Positions 54,401 to 64,000 of a DNA stretch of 64,000 nucleotides are shown here, in pieces; within the stretch, counting starts at the first letter, position 1, and every line of letters begins with the position of its first letter. The notes under the pieces were generated by a model. It saw nothing but the letters and a program-made list of their open reading frames with translations, had not been told where the DNA came from and made no database searches. This DNA comes from Enoplolaimus lenunculus (taxonomy: Eukaryota > Nematoda > Enoplea > Enoplida > Thoracostomopsidae): assembly GCA_030248215.1 (NCBI GenBank), contig JASANG010003711.1, forward strand, positions 310,001 to 374,000, given 5' to 3'. Both the position numbers and the translations under genes were made by a program.

Positions 54401-56555
54401 CTTCAGCTACGAACCTTAGGACCAATAGTCGATCCAATGCCTCCACCCACAGAAATTCCCCCTATGCCATCAAGAACTCTGGCAACTATTGTGACACCGA
54501 TTACAGTTGCTTCAACTACTGGTAACGGAGACCCCCCACCTTTACCACCAATGCCGATGATAGATGGAAAGCTCATGCCAGAAGGCCGTCCTCCAATTCC
54601 GGACGCTAACGAACAGATCGGACCCGTGCAGCCATCGATGGTACAGCAACAGCAAAGTACGTGGATTAATTATATGCATCGGGTATTTTTCGTCTCACAA
54701 AATCTTCTGTTTGTTGTATACCTATATATTCTTGAACACATATCGTGATGCTGAGCTATCATATTCTACGATAAGGCAACATCAAGGTACACATATATCC
54801 GACGGTTGCACTGATACATATTTTTCCGGAAACATATTATTCAAGTATCGTGTTTATGTACATTAAGCGAATGCAATATTAATTGGTCGAAGCTAAACTC
54901 GGACGTTCGTGAAGCGTTTTATATTTTCTACTAGGGGTTGAAAGGTATTTCCGTCCGTCTGTCCGTCCGACCAGAATCTCACGAATCGCTTAACCGGTTT
55001 TGATAAGCTTTTTTGTTTGAAATCTTACTATCCTGGTGTGTTAATCTCGCATTGTGGTTTTAAATTCTAACCCGTTCATGAGCTACATGCTAATTTGAAT
55101 AATTGGTTATGCCAACATAACTTTCACATAATTTCGCAAATTAGTACGGTTAAAAAGCGATATGACCCAAATACGAAAAGGTTTTTGACTGCGAGGAATT
55201 TGATCTAATTTGGGTATTGGTTTAACTGGTTAATCCTAAACAAGCGGTCGCACAATGTCAAAAACCAACACACCATTTTTTCTTAACCTCTTTCGCCTTG
55301 TTTCATTCCTTTGCGTAAAACCTGCCAAGCTCATATAAATGCAACTAAATAAACTTAACCCACACCATACTGTTTGTCATGAAACTGTTCTACGTAACTT
55401 CAGACAACTGCCCAAACGACGCACCATCATACGAAGACTGTATTGGCCAATTATGTCCCGACAACAAAATGTGTATTAACGGAAAATGTTGCGAGACGGA
55501 AGGATTCGACGGTGTAGTAGATTCAAGCTTCAATAGATTCGACAGAGATTTCGGAGCTGGGCACCAACTTCCCTGTAAGTTTGAATTTCAATTTGCAGCT
55601 TGACAAACAACGGTATTATATAGAACAAATCACTAATCGCAAGGGACTTCGGTGTATGTTAAGATGGGTTGCGTTACAAGTGCTACAAGTAGTACAGCTG
55701 GTAACAATAATTAACCAGAAATAAAATTCATGTAGTACTTTTGTGTACTATGAACATCTAATTAGATCTCACCACCTCTGTGGCACCATAATTTGTGTTA
55801 CATCATTCCATTTAACCATAGTATTCAAAATCTTAGCTTGCATACGTACTAAGTATCCCTACATTGTTTTAAATTTAATTACAGCTCATAGTCCGCTGAA
55901 TCCTTTCGAAACACTGGAACGAATGTCACCTTTTGAGCGCAACTTTTACCTCGCATTGCTTGCAAAAACCCAGCAACACCAGCCAACACATCAACTTAGT
56001 GAGATTCCCTTGCCCCATGGCGCAATTCGTATTCCACTACCAACTCCTAAATCACACCGTAATCTAGTTATGGGACGAATGTTTACGCCAAAATCAGATA
56101 AGACCGTCACAGCCACTGTGGATTCGCTACGTCCCACATGGAACCCAATACGTAACCCAGTTCCTCGAGGACCACACCATTCATTTGCGCCCGACAGCAA
56201 AACATTCACAAATTTTGGTATCCTTTCCAGCTCTGCCATAATAAGTCACATCTTACCTCTTACTCTGAGTAGAAACGGCGGCCGAACACCCGATTCTGTT
56301 AGTGAAGTCACTCAAACTGCCATGAGCAACCGAAATGATGGAGCCGACTATACACCACTGGTAAAAGTAGGTCAGCACTGCGACACTGACTGGGACTGTG
56401 TAACGGTTGGCGTCTGTGACCGAACCAAACATACGTGTAGTTGCCGCCCGGATGACTTACAAATTGGGATCTACTGCTTGAATGGAAACGGTGTTGATTT
56501 AGAGGGTACATCTTGGCGGTCAGCCGAGCGACACAAAAGACAAAAAACAACGTAA
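48500..56555 (+). CDS. Secreted EB-module protein with a Thr/Pro-rich linker
   Basis: Nine exons in consistent phase: 48500-48617, 49121-49247, 49518-49621, 51382-51563, 52100-52223, 53479-53747, 54182-54656, 55404-55574, 55885-56555, giving 746 residues. EB modules are short cysteine-rich units of nematode extracellular proteins with no known catalysis. A hydrophobic core at about 20-35 (VPLICLLLLINPIS) is the signal peptide. Cysteine units follow: GTICTAGKCSCPYGS (about 82-95), HGSSLCQHGSCSCPSGYYL, GGSLCVSG then ICYCPAGT across a splice, GGAYCYAGLCMCPS, and KTRCCCARGT (about 315-325). Next is a linker rich in Thr, Ala, Pro and Met (about 335-465), then CPDNKMCINGKCC and a last unit DWDCVTVGVCDRTKHTCSC near the C-terminus (about 690-720). 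Intron 3 holds two repeats. AATAAA at 56654 is the likely end. The start (48500) is the first ATG of the exon; skipping 48618-49120 as one intron is my choice among alternatives. Confidence 0.8.
49690..50110. repeat. Decayed element with CCGGAA-type ends
   Basis: GGGTGCAACCGGAATTACA at the left and GAATTCCGGTTGGACCCTTG at the right are imperfect inverted copies, with AT-rich sequence between. It resembles the CCGGAG hAT-like family but is more diverged. Intronic in the EB-module gene. Confidence 0.45.
50956..51281. mobile_element. hAT-like MITE, GGTCTCGG family
   Basis: CAGGGATGGGATGGG at the left and CGCCCATCCCTG at the right. Inside are GACCGAGACC-type repeats and three copies of a 24-mer around GAAACCTACCGAAACTCAG. 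No exact target duplication. It lies directly before an EB exon. Confidence 0.6.
54931..55010 (+). repeat. Short CCGTCCGTCTGTCCGT repeat
   Basis: CTACTAGGGGTTGAAAGG followed by CCGTCCGTCTGTCCGTCCG in an intron of the EB-module gene. A similar GTTCGGTCGGTCTGTC stretch is at about 63750. Probably the end of a dispersed repeat; class unknown. Confidence 0.4.
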
Positions 56556-56653
56556 CATGGCATGGAAGTACAGAACTGTAACACGGTCGCAGTAACTGTA
56601 ACGTTTCTAATTCGTTAGGGACGCGAATACTATCTAGAATTACGATATTTAAA

Positions 56654-56659
56654 AATAAA
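56654..56659 (+). terminator. Polyadenylation signal of the EB-module gene
   Basis: AATAAA about 100 bases after the stop at 56555. Confidence 0.5.
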
Positions 56660-57848
56660 TACAAGGACTCGATTTTTTCTAAAAGAAAAACCCGGACACT
56701 GAGGAATTTTTTATGCAATGCAAAGCGACGAATGTCATTCACAAAAATTTATTTCAAGTAAATCATTAAGCAAAATGTCGAATTAACTTAAAGTGAGACA
56801 TGTCATGCCTCTGCATCTCGACCATTCCTAATTAAACATTCGTAATCGTAACCCAAGTATATCAGCGTAGGTTATTCATTACTCAAAGGTGAAGCCTGTT
56901 GACCAACTTTTTCCTTCTGCAATTTGCTATTACATACGACATGCGATGGTTCTCTTAAGAGACATGTTTGGACTGTTTTGTTTCTAATTTATTTCACACA
57001 GTTAGCGTTGGTTGTGCAACTAATTATTTAGTTTAGGTACGATACAGTTACTATTCAGAATGCAGGCTGGGTATGTTAAAATCACTAAGCTAATTTTATT
57101 CAGGGTATTCGGCGAAAATACTCGGAATAACCGGAATACCCAGACCCGGATGCAACTCTAATACTATCCTCACCACACAAACAGCTGAGTTCAAAATGTG
57201 CTGGTTGATCGCGGTGTAATATAAAACTACGAAGCATTCGTATAAGACAAACCGCATAACAGCATGAAACATTTCAAACGCGTTTCCGCCGAAGCAACAA
57301 CGCGATACATTCTAACCGTCATAAGCTTCAAAACACTATTTCCAAGTTCAAGTGATAGTTGCAAAGGTTTTGAGCAAAAAACACGGACTTTGTTCGCAAG
57401 TTAATCCCAGCATTGTCGCAGCTGATACATAATCGATCGGGATTAAGAAAACCTCGCGAAGGAAGAACAATTTATAAGCTAAAAAGGAACCTTGAGAGGA
57501 ACCGCTCGCTCATGCCCCTTTCCCTCGGCTGCCGCACCACTGCTATTTCGTGAATTTTGATATTAAAACACACAAACCCTCATGCTAATATTGCTACAGT
57601 TATGTTAAATTAATAAAATTTTAATGTAATCTTATCCGTATCCTTGCGTGGACGCATTGATTGCTTGCTTGTATGAGAAAAAGTGTAATGAAGCACGTAC
57701 ATACTTTTAAAAAAAATCTGTTAGCCTGGGCAAGCGACAGCTGTTTGCACCAAGTAATACGCGCTCTAAGTGTAAACATTCACAACCTACAACGAGCTTC
57801 TGGTTTCTCAACTTTACGAGCAACAAAATTTTAAAGCAAAACTTCCAT
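56660..57848. other. Gap between convergent genes
   Basis: The EB-module gene (+) and the BOD1-like gene (-) end towards each other here. I see no exon or element in this 1.2 kb. Confidence 0.4.
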
Positions 57849-59731
57849 TCAATTCTCAAGTTTTTTCCGATACAGAACCGGCTTCGCATAGGCCGGCACA
57901 TCAAACACGATGCCGTGTAACTTATCTACTATACGTGGATGCAGTGCTTCAATATAAGCTACGTTAGAAAATTCAAAAATAATTTATTGTCAACCATACT
58001 TATAAACCTTCTGCATAGAACTTAACTTACCTTCTTTCTTTTCTGAATTGAGTCCTAAATATTGATATACGATTTGTTCAAGCTCTGGTTTAAAGTCGTT
58101 GTCAACTCGACTTGCTGTAATTACTTCTTCGACTAACTCTTTTACACCAGCTTGCAGAAAAAGCTTCCTGGAAAAATATCCAACAAGAACACCAATTTTT
58201 TAAGTCACAGCAGGCATAAGACGCTACGCAAATAATGACTGAATGTTCTATAACTGTTGAAGAGAAGCAGGGAAGGGTGGTTTGGTCAAAAAAGCGAGAC
58301 CGAGACCGAATGGTCTTGGTCAATTTTTAACCGTTACCGAAAATACAAATAACATTTTTTAACAAAAATTTTGAATATTTTTATCTGCTTTGAATTGTCG
58401 TTTCATACCATTTAACTAATAAATCGGCGCCTAACTTTATTTTTTTACTTTATTTTGATGACAAATAAAGTAGAAATTTTTTAAATTTACATTAGCTTGG
58501 TATATTCTGTGTTATTCCATGTACTTTATGTTTGTTGCGACGATATCATATTTACTGATGCATTAACGTACTAAAAATTGATTTATTTAAAAACACACTA
58601 TCCGGTTAACATCCGGTTCCGGTAAAAAATCACTATCCAGATCCGGTTACGGTATCCGGCTTTTTGCGATCCGGTCGCATCCTGGAGCTATAGTGTTGTT
58701 TTTGCTCCCGGGCAAACCGAATAGACTGGAAAGTTTTTTAACATGACGTGACGTTATAAATGCAGATGACCCATAATTTTATAAACGATGTCTTTAAACG
58801 CGAAAAGGCAACTATTTGTGCTTTTCCACAATAAAATCAAAGTGTTTTGGGTTCCTTTCAAAAAGTAGAATTTTGGGTAACCGGAGCGGTCATTCGGTAT
58901 CTCAAATCGCTGTATAACCAGATAGCGGTGCTCCCCAATCGTTCGCTCTGTATTGGTAGGCGAAATGCGCAAGTACTTTCGGTCAAAGCTGCGATCCAAG
59001 GAAAATATTTGTGATTGCTTATCGCTTTTTTACCTCTTTGGTCGCGATTTGCAAACCACCGAGACTTGCCGAACCCGAGACCACCCATCCCTGTAGGAAG
59101 ACGCAGGCGAGAGTTTGATTTGTGATGTTAAGGACATGTATAAAACTGGAAATGGGTTATTACTTGCCGTACTAGCCAACACGAAAATAAAAAGCAAGAC
59201 AAAAACAAAGCCAGTACAGAAGCCGCAGCGAAAAATGCTTACTAAGCATATATTGCAATAAATAAAATATTATACTTAACACAGCTCAAGCATATTATGT
59301 GTACGTACAAACTTTACAGTGAAGTTTACCTATTTAGTTCTTTCCGCAGTTCATTTCTAATTTGGTTTTTGTTCATATCGTCGTATTTTCCTGAATTCAA
59401 CATGCATTCAACACTTCTGGCCACTCTCGCTTTGAGATTCTCGTAAGACGGCTAAAACAGGTTTCATGACTATTGTAACTGTGAGTATAAGTAACAAACT
59501 TTAACTATTTTCTGCCGAATTTTAAAGTATTTTCAATCAATTATGAACTGGAAATTAAGTGACTAAACAACAAGTATTAAATCCGATGGCCTATATCTAA
59601 TTGTAAATTGAGTTACGTACACGGATCTCGGCTTCCGCTAAACAGTCACGTCGAAACTTGTCAAATACACCACCACTTTTAAGCTGCGTTACGATATCAA
59701 CAGATTTCAAATTATCGATCGTGGCGGTCAT
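57849..59731 (-). CDS. BOD1/Shg1 (COMPASS-Shg1) family protein
   Basis: Family of human BOD1 and BOD1L1 and yeast Shg1: small proteins that regulate PP2A at kinetochores (BOD1) or accompany the Set1 H3K4 methyltransferase complex (Shg1, BOD1L1). Exons on the minus strand: 59731-59621, 59451-59330, 58167-58031, 57958-57849, phases 0, 2, 1, giving 159 residues, about the size of the BOD1 core. The first exon has VTQLKSGGVFDKFRRDCLAE, matching the family's opening LKSQG-FD-FRRDCLAD pattern. The second has PSYENLKARV and NKNQIRNELRKEL. The third has VITASRVDNDFKPELEQIV, where the family has a conserved DP-I--F-P-V/E-- segment. The C-terminus (VFDVPAYAKPVLYRKK) looks lineage-specific. Intron 2 is filled by a hAT-like element (58268-59093). 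Which of the two family roles applies cannot be read from sequence. Confidence 0.8.
58268..59093. mobile_element. hAT-like element, GGTCTCGG family, in the BOD1-like intron
   Basis: CAGGGAAGGGTGGTTTGGTC at the left is mirrored by GAGACCACCCATCCCTG at the right, 826 bp. A second repeat with CCGGTTACGGTATCCGG and GGTCGCATCCTGG (about 58595-58685) is nested inside. No transposase is visible. Confidence 0.6.
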
Positions 59732-62520
59732 AATAAATGCACGAGTTAAGTCAGTACATGCGTAGTTATGTACTTAAGTGATGGTAATTAATTAGTGCTG
59801 ATGTATATATAATATATATAATATATTATATATATACCAATAGTTATATAAGTGCAAATTTACGCACGCTTATCGTGCTTTTAAATCTATTTTCGTGGGA
59901 GACAGTAACGCAAACGATCGCGTTTCATCCCTTCGACCCTTAACAAATCAAAATTATCTGAAGTCTTTGCAGTTTCACAACCAACCTTTATTGCTCTAGT
60001 AAAAAAGTGTAAAGGCAATGAACAAGTAAACCAGTGTTTCATGCATTTTTTCACGCTGTCAGTTTCGTAGAAATACAAATTCTTGTCAGCACTGTGACAT
60101 GCGGATGCATCATGTCATAAGTTGGGTAGGTTAGGGTACGACGGTTTTTAGTTCTGAGTTCTCAGCAGCTGAAATGCGGCGGGACGCTCTCACGAGGTTT
60201 CGAACTCGATCGACAGATTATTGCCGCCTAACAATCAACTGCTGCGTTTTTCTGTTTTTATGCCTTACAAGAACCTCAACATACACATGTATCTTGGTTC
60301 TTCCATGTTTTTACCGCTTTTTGCATTTAAGGCACTACATATGCATCAACGTTTTACCGATGTGCAGCATTAGCATGAGGTCTCATTTTGACTCCATGCA
60401 TCCTCATTGTAAGCATGTGAGATATGCTTGTCCTGGTACGTATGCAATAAATGCAGTGCGCATTGTGTTGTACAGTCGACGCATATAGTCGACGAAAAAT
60501 GCAGTTGGAGAGGCGGGCTACGTGGCGCAGTGGTAGTGTTCGCTTCTGACACTCATATCGCAAGCACGTTTCACAGAATGTCAAATGTTGTAAAAAGCAC
60601 CAGTTCTCACAACCGAAATCAAGGATCAATCAAGTAGGTCCTCCATTATCAGCCTGGATAGAATTCGGTTTCAGATTCAGCAAAAATTGAAGTTTCGGAA
60701 TCGCAAAAATCTGTTTGATGTTTTGAAATCGAGTTGGAAACACTAGCTAAGTCTTTAACTGCCGTTTAAGCGAACAAATCAAAAATCTTTACAAATTTGC
60801 CATATATAGTAGTTTTTATAATAGAGCTGCGGATTATTGTTGCTCAGCAGATATTAGACAACTCAAGTGAACTTGGGAGCAAAATAACAACAGATTTTAC
60901 ATACCTTATCAAACCCAGCCGCTGTTCGTTGACATCAGATCAAGCCAACCCTCCCGAAAGATTAAACTATCAAAGTACAAAGTAGCTGTTGGCTTGATGT
61001 GACATATGCCTACCATTTCCGAAAGGAGAGAGGATTTTTTCCAGATTGACTTATTTGCACGTATTTTTAAACGTTACACATATGACTGGTTTTTAATTAG
61101 GAATAGCAAAAATAGTTTCTGAATTGACCCTAGTTTTTACTCTTACTTTGCCCTGCTATTAAGGTAATTTCGGCGGAGCCATTGCACTGATTTCAGGCAA
61201 CATTTATAACTTTGCGCGGAAGCTAAGCCATTTTCAGAATTTCGGCACACTTCGGACTTTTTTGGTACCACTGGAAGCGTGGATTGTTAAAAGGAACTGC
61301 TATTGTAATTAGTTACCGTCCGCGAGCGCAATGTAGCTACAACGTAAAACGTAGAAATTGGATTTTTACGGGATTGTAACCAGGGTGCAACCGGAACTCT
61401 GATTCAAAACGAGTTTGGGATGCGCTATACTTTTGTTGACGTCCAGCGCCATTGGCGCCGTCCGTCGCTGCGCGGCGCCACCCGCCACCGTGCGGTATCG
61501 TACGCAAATAACTTATGTACAATAACGTGTAGTACGCACGGTGACGATGACGGACGACGCCGTAGTGTTCACGGACGGCGCCGAACGGGTGACGCACGCT
61601 GACGGACGTCGAATATAATGCAACCCTTATTTTAAAATTTTAGTTTAATTCTAATACTTGTGATACTTTGCATAAAATGAAATTTCTGTATCCTTTACAT
61701 ATTAAATTGCTTTCGATGAGTTAACGTTTCTGTAATTGATTGCAGTTGGGATTTACAGAACCAAAAAATTCGCCAATTTGTTTATGCGACATTTTTGCAA
61801 TTTGTTACCAGCCAACCGACAAACTAAATCAATATTATAGGTATTTAGTACAAATTATTCATACTGTCACAAAACTACGATTCCGCTATAAATTTGCTGT
61901 TCCGATTCCGGTATAATCTGGTTCCGCTTTGCACTGTGATTGTAAAAATTTATGAAGAGTAAGCTTATATAAGGATAAAAAGATTTGTGTCGAAAGTTTT
62001 GATGATGCTCAGTTTTTTTCACGCCAGCCACTCAGACCTAAAAATCGTCGTTTTATGACAGCCCCATCCATAGCTTTGCCAAATACAAATGAAAACAGGA
62101 TTACCAAGAATGTCTGGGACCGCTGTAAATGAACTCAAAGAACTGCTCCTAAATAACTCAACATGACATGAGCTTAATATATGTAGTTAATATATCTGGC
62201 TATGTTGTGCATTTCCGAACCGGATCCTGATGTCGATTTTTTGTCGGATGTTAAACTGGCACTGGAAATCCGATAGTTTTTAAAACATACGTAAGATTGT
62301 TTGATGGAGTGCAGTTAGTAGAAATATTTGGGTCGACTAGGATCTTTCCATTTGTCCTGTTAAAACATATTTTGTGCTGTTGCTGTTGACTATGTAACTT
62401 TGTCAAAGGTTGTTTAACGCATTTAAGTTTAATTTTGTTATATATCTATCGCAAGTACTTATGTGTATATATCCATAAAATTGTAACGTATATATTCACG
62501 TTTGCATTAGTAAAACTTAG
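59732..62520. other. Intergenic region between BOD1-like and the last gene
   Basis: No gene that I can support. A TATATA simple repeat lies at 59805-59836. A GC-rich block at 61430-61612 has inverted arms around GGCGCCGTCCGT and is bounded by CAGGGTGCAACCGGAA (61381) and TGCAACCC (61627), which suggests a further hAT-like element. Confidence 0.4.
61381..61627. mobile_element. Possible hAT-like element with GC-rich inverted arms
   Basis: CAGGGTGCAACCGGAACTC at the left and ATAATGCAACCC at the right. Inside, ACGTCCAGCGCCATTGGCGC faces an inverted GGACGGCGCC...GACGGACGTCG arm. Base composition is far richer in G+C than the surroundings. Confidence 0.4.
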
Positions 62521-63235
62521 ATGACACCAACCCAAGCTGATGAATCTTGTTCTACGACGGAGCCAACAACGTCACTTGCTCAGCGGGGAGTATTGGCGAC
62601 TGGTAGTTCAACTTTGAATGATGCCAATACTGCTTATCTTGATGTCGAAACTGTACAGAAAGAGCTGTCCAGCTTATGCGCAAATCTAAAGCTCGGTACA
62701 AATGTTGAAAAAAGTGCTCTTCATTTCTTTCAAATCGTATGGCGACAGTTTACGCTCGAGGTATGTAATATCGTACGCCTCCGGTTTCGACGGAAAATCA
62801 AGCTCCGTCGCCGGTAAAATTTCTGCTGGAGGTCCCGGCAATATCGGTAGTGGAATTCGGCACAGTTTTACAAGTTTGATAGTTCGGTGCTTTCGTTTTA
62901 ATTTTTGGTATGTAATATATGTATATACAATTTTGAGTAAAAAATTACCCTAAAATATAAAATTTAATTGTTCTCTGAATTTGTTTTATTCGTGTTCCGA
63001 CCGGAATGTCCGCAAAAAGTCAGTTACGTATATAGAATTTTTACAGGAACCGGATGCCGGATATTTAATATATATTAAAAATTTATTTTAGCGTGCTCCA
63101 GGTTTTCGTCTGTTATCAAGTTCATATATAAGTGCTGCTGATCAACTGAAATTATTTAATGCAAAATTGCGTTTAACTCTCGCTCGCTTACATCACTTAA
63201 AAGTTTCTGAAAATGTATCGAAACTATCCTCATGA
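62521..63235 (+). CDS. Unrecognised small protein, two exons
   Basis: Exons 62521-62760 and 63092-63235, phase 0, give 127 residues. The first 35 residues are Ser/Thr-rich and probably disordered; residues 40-125 look helical, with LDVETVQKELSSLCANLKL, SALHFFQIVWRQF and DQLKLFNAKLRLTLARLHHL. No signal peptide or membrane segment. Donor GAG|GTATGT and acceptor TTTTAG are good. The only intron carries part of a CCGGAG hAT-like MITE (about 62778-62940), whose reading frame extends the first exon artificially. AATAAA at 63397. I do not recognise a family; the helical pattern would fit a small scaffold or complex subunit. Confidence 0.55.
62778..62940 (+). mobile_element. Partial hAT-like CCGGAG MITE in an intron
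   Basis: GCCTCCGGTTTCGACGG, then GCCGGTAAAATTTCTGCTGG and GGTCCCGGCAATATCGGTAG, follow the order of 10879-11129. Both ends are lost. Confidence 0.5.
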
Positions 63236-63402
63236 CGTACCCAGAAATTTAGTCGCAGCAAGATGGTTAAAGACGCTCAATTCTAAAAACAGTTATGTTA
63301 TTCGACACTACAACCGTAAATATGCGTTATCCGGGAAGTTTATACCGGAATCGGACCTTGTTTTGACGCAAATTATATATTAAGAATAAGCTTAAAAATA
63401 AA

Positions 63403-64000
63403 AATGAAGCCGGAATTTTTGAAAGTCCAATCCCGATCCGTATTCCTTCATAACATAAACCTGAACTTGGTAAAAAATTTATAAAATAAAATACTTTAAA
63501 TTTTTAGGACAAACTGTTAAATTGTAGATTTTGTATTTGTCAGGGCCACGAAATTATAATCGTGGGACAAGAGGCGTAGCCACAGATTGAAAGTGAGTGT
63601 TTAAGGCCTGAACAAAATATGTACGTGTTGAGTCTGAGTTTACAACTAGCGAGTCCAGAAGTTTCTGGTGCGGAATACCTTATATGCCCATTGAAATACT
63701 TCACCGATTGTGCTCCCCTCGAATAGCTTCGAAGCCACTCTGTTAAGTTCGTTCGGTCGGTCTGTCTTGTTTTGTTTGACGGTTGTAAGCCCGCAATCTG
63801 GGATCAACATAGTTGTTGCACCATCCCTACTCTACATGCGGGGTTTCAGACACCCCAGACCCACGGTGCGACCGGATATCCGGTTCTGGTTTATTATCCA
63901 GCAAAAACTGATGTACCACGCCGGCTTAGGGTGGGATTACCGATCGCTCAGACAAAGAAGGAATTTTTCCATGCACGGCTCAGGCAATGTCTGTTTTACT
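63403..64000. other. Window end, repeats only
   Basis: Contains a GTTCGGTCGGTCTGTC stretch (about 63750) and a CCGGATATCCGGTTCTGG stretch near 63870, both typical of dispersed repeats seen elsewhere in the window. No gene seen. Confidence 0.35.

Noticed and set aside
60519-60590. A tRNA-like start (GGCTACGTGGCGCAGTGGTAG)
   Set aside because: The A box is good but no B box or T arm follows at the right distance, so it is not called a tRNA.

Overview
The window is AT-rich invertebrate DNA and most likely comes from a nematode. The pointers are a secreted protein built from EB-type cysteine modules (a family best known from nematodes), several nematode-style TTTCAG acceptors, and many short stretches of TTAGGC, the usual nematode telomere unit, inside dispersed repeats. 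There is no operon, rRNA or CRISPR. I cannot name the species from the sequence alone.

All gene models below were made by eye from splice sites and reading phase. Layout: (1) 2157-9188, +, a LETM1 mitochondrial inner-membrane protein in 12 exons. (2) 15528-17760, +, a four-exon secreted phospholipase A2 homologue whose calcium ligand Asp49 is Lys and whose calcium loop is destroyed. (3) 19345-27207, +, an unrecognised secreted protein with an array of near-identical 34-codon exons, grown by a 1.9 kb tandem duplication. (4) 33509-37903, +, a secreted Thr/Ser-rich mucin-like protein with five 48-residue repeats. (5) 41670-44046, -, an unrecognised basic, probably nuclear protein, incomplete at both ends. 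(6) 48500-56555, +, a nine-exon secreted EB-module protein with a Thr/Pro-rich linker. (7) 57849-59731, -, a BOD1/Shg1-family protein in four exons. (8) 62521-63235, +, an unrecognised two-exon protein of 127 residues.

Intergenic DNA and introns are packed with non-autonomous elements. Terminal inverted repeats and, in the best cases, exact target-site duplications identify hAT-like families (8-bp duplications) and one piggyBac-like MITE (TTAA) that carries a tRNA-like segment. There are also fold-back elements, a tRNA-headed SINE, minisatellites and one decayed retroelement fragment.

Four of the five + strand genes between 15.5 and 56.6 kb start with a signal peptide, so this stretch is a run of secreted-protein genes (phospholipase-like, exon-array, mucin-like, EB-module) flanked by housekeeping genes (LETM1, BOD1). 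The most unusual objects are the Lys49-type phospholipase homologue and the exon array.
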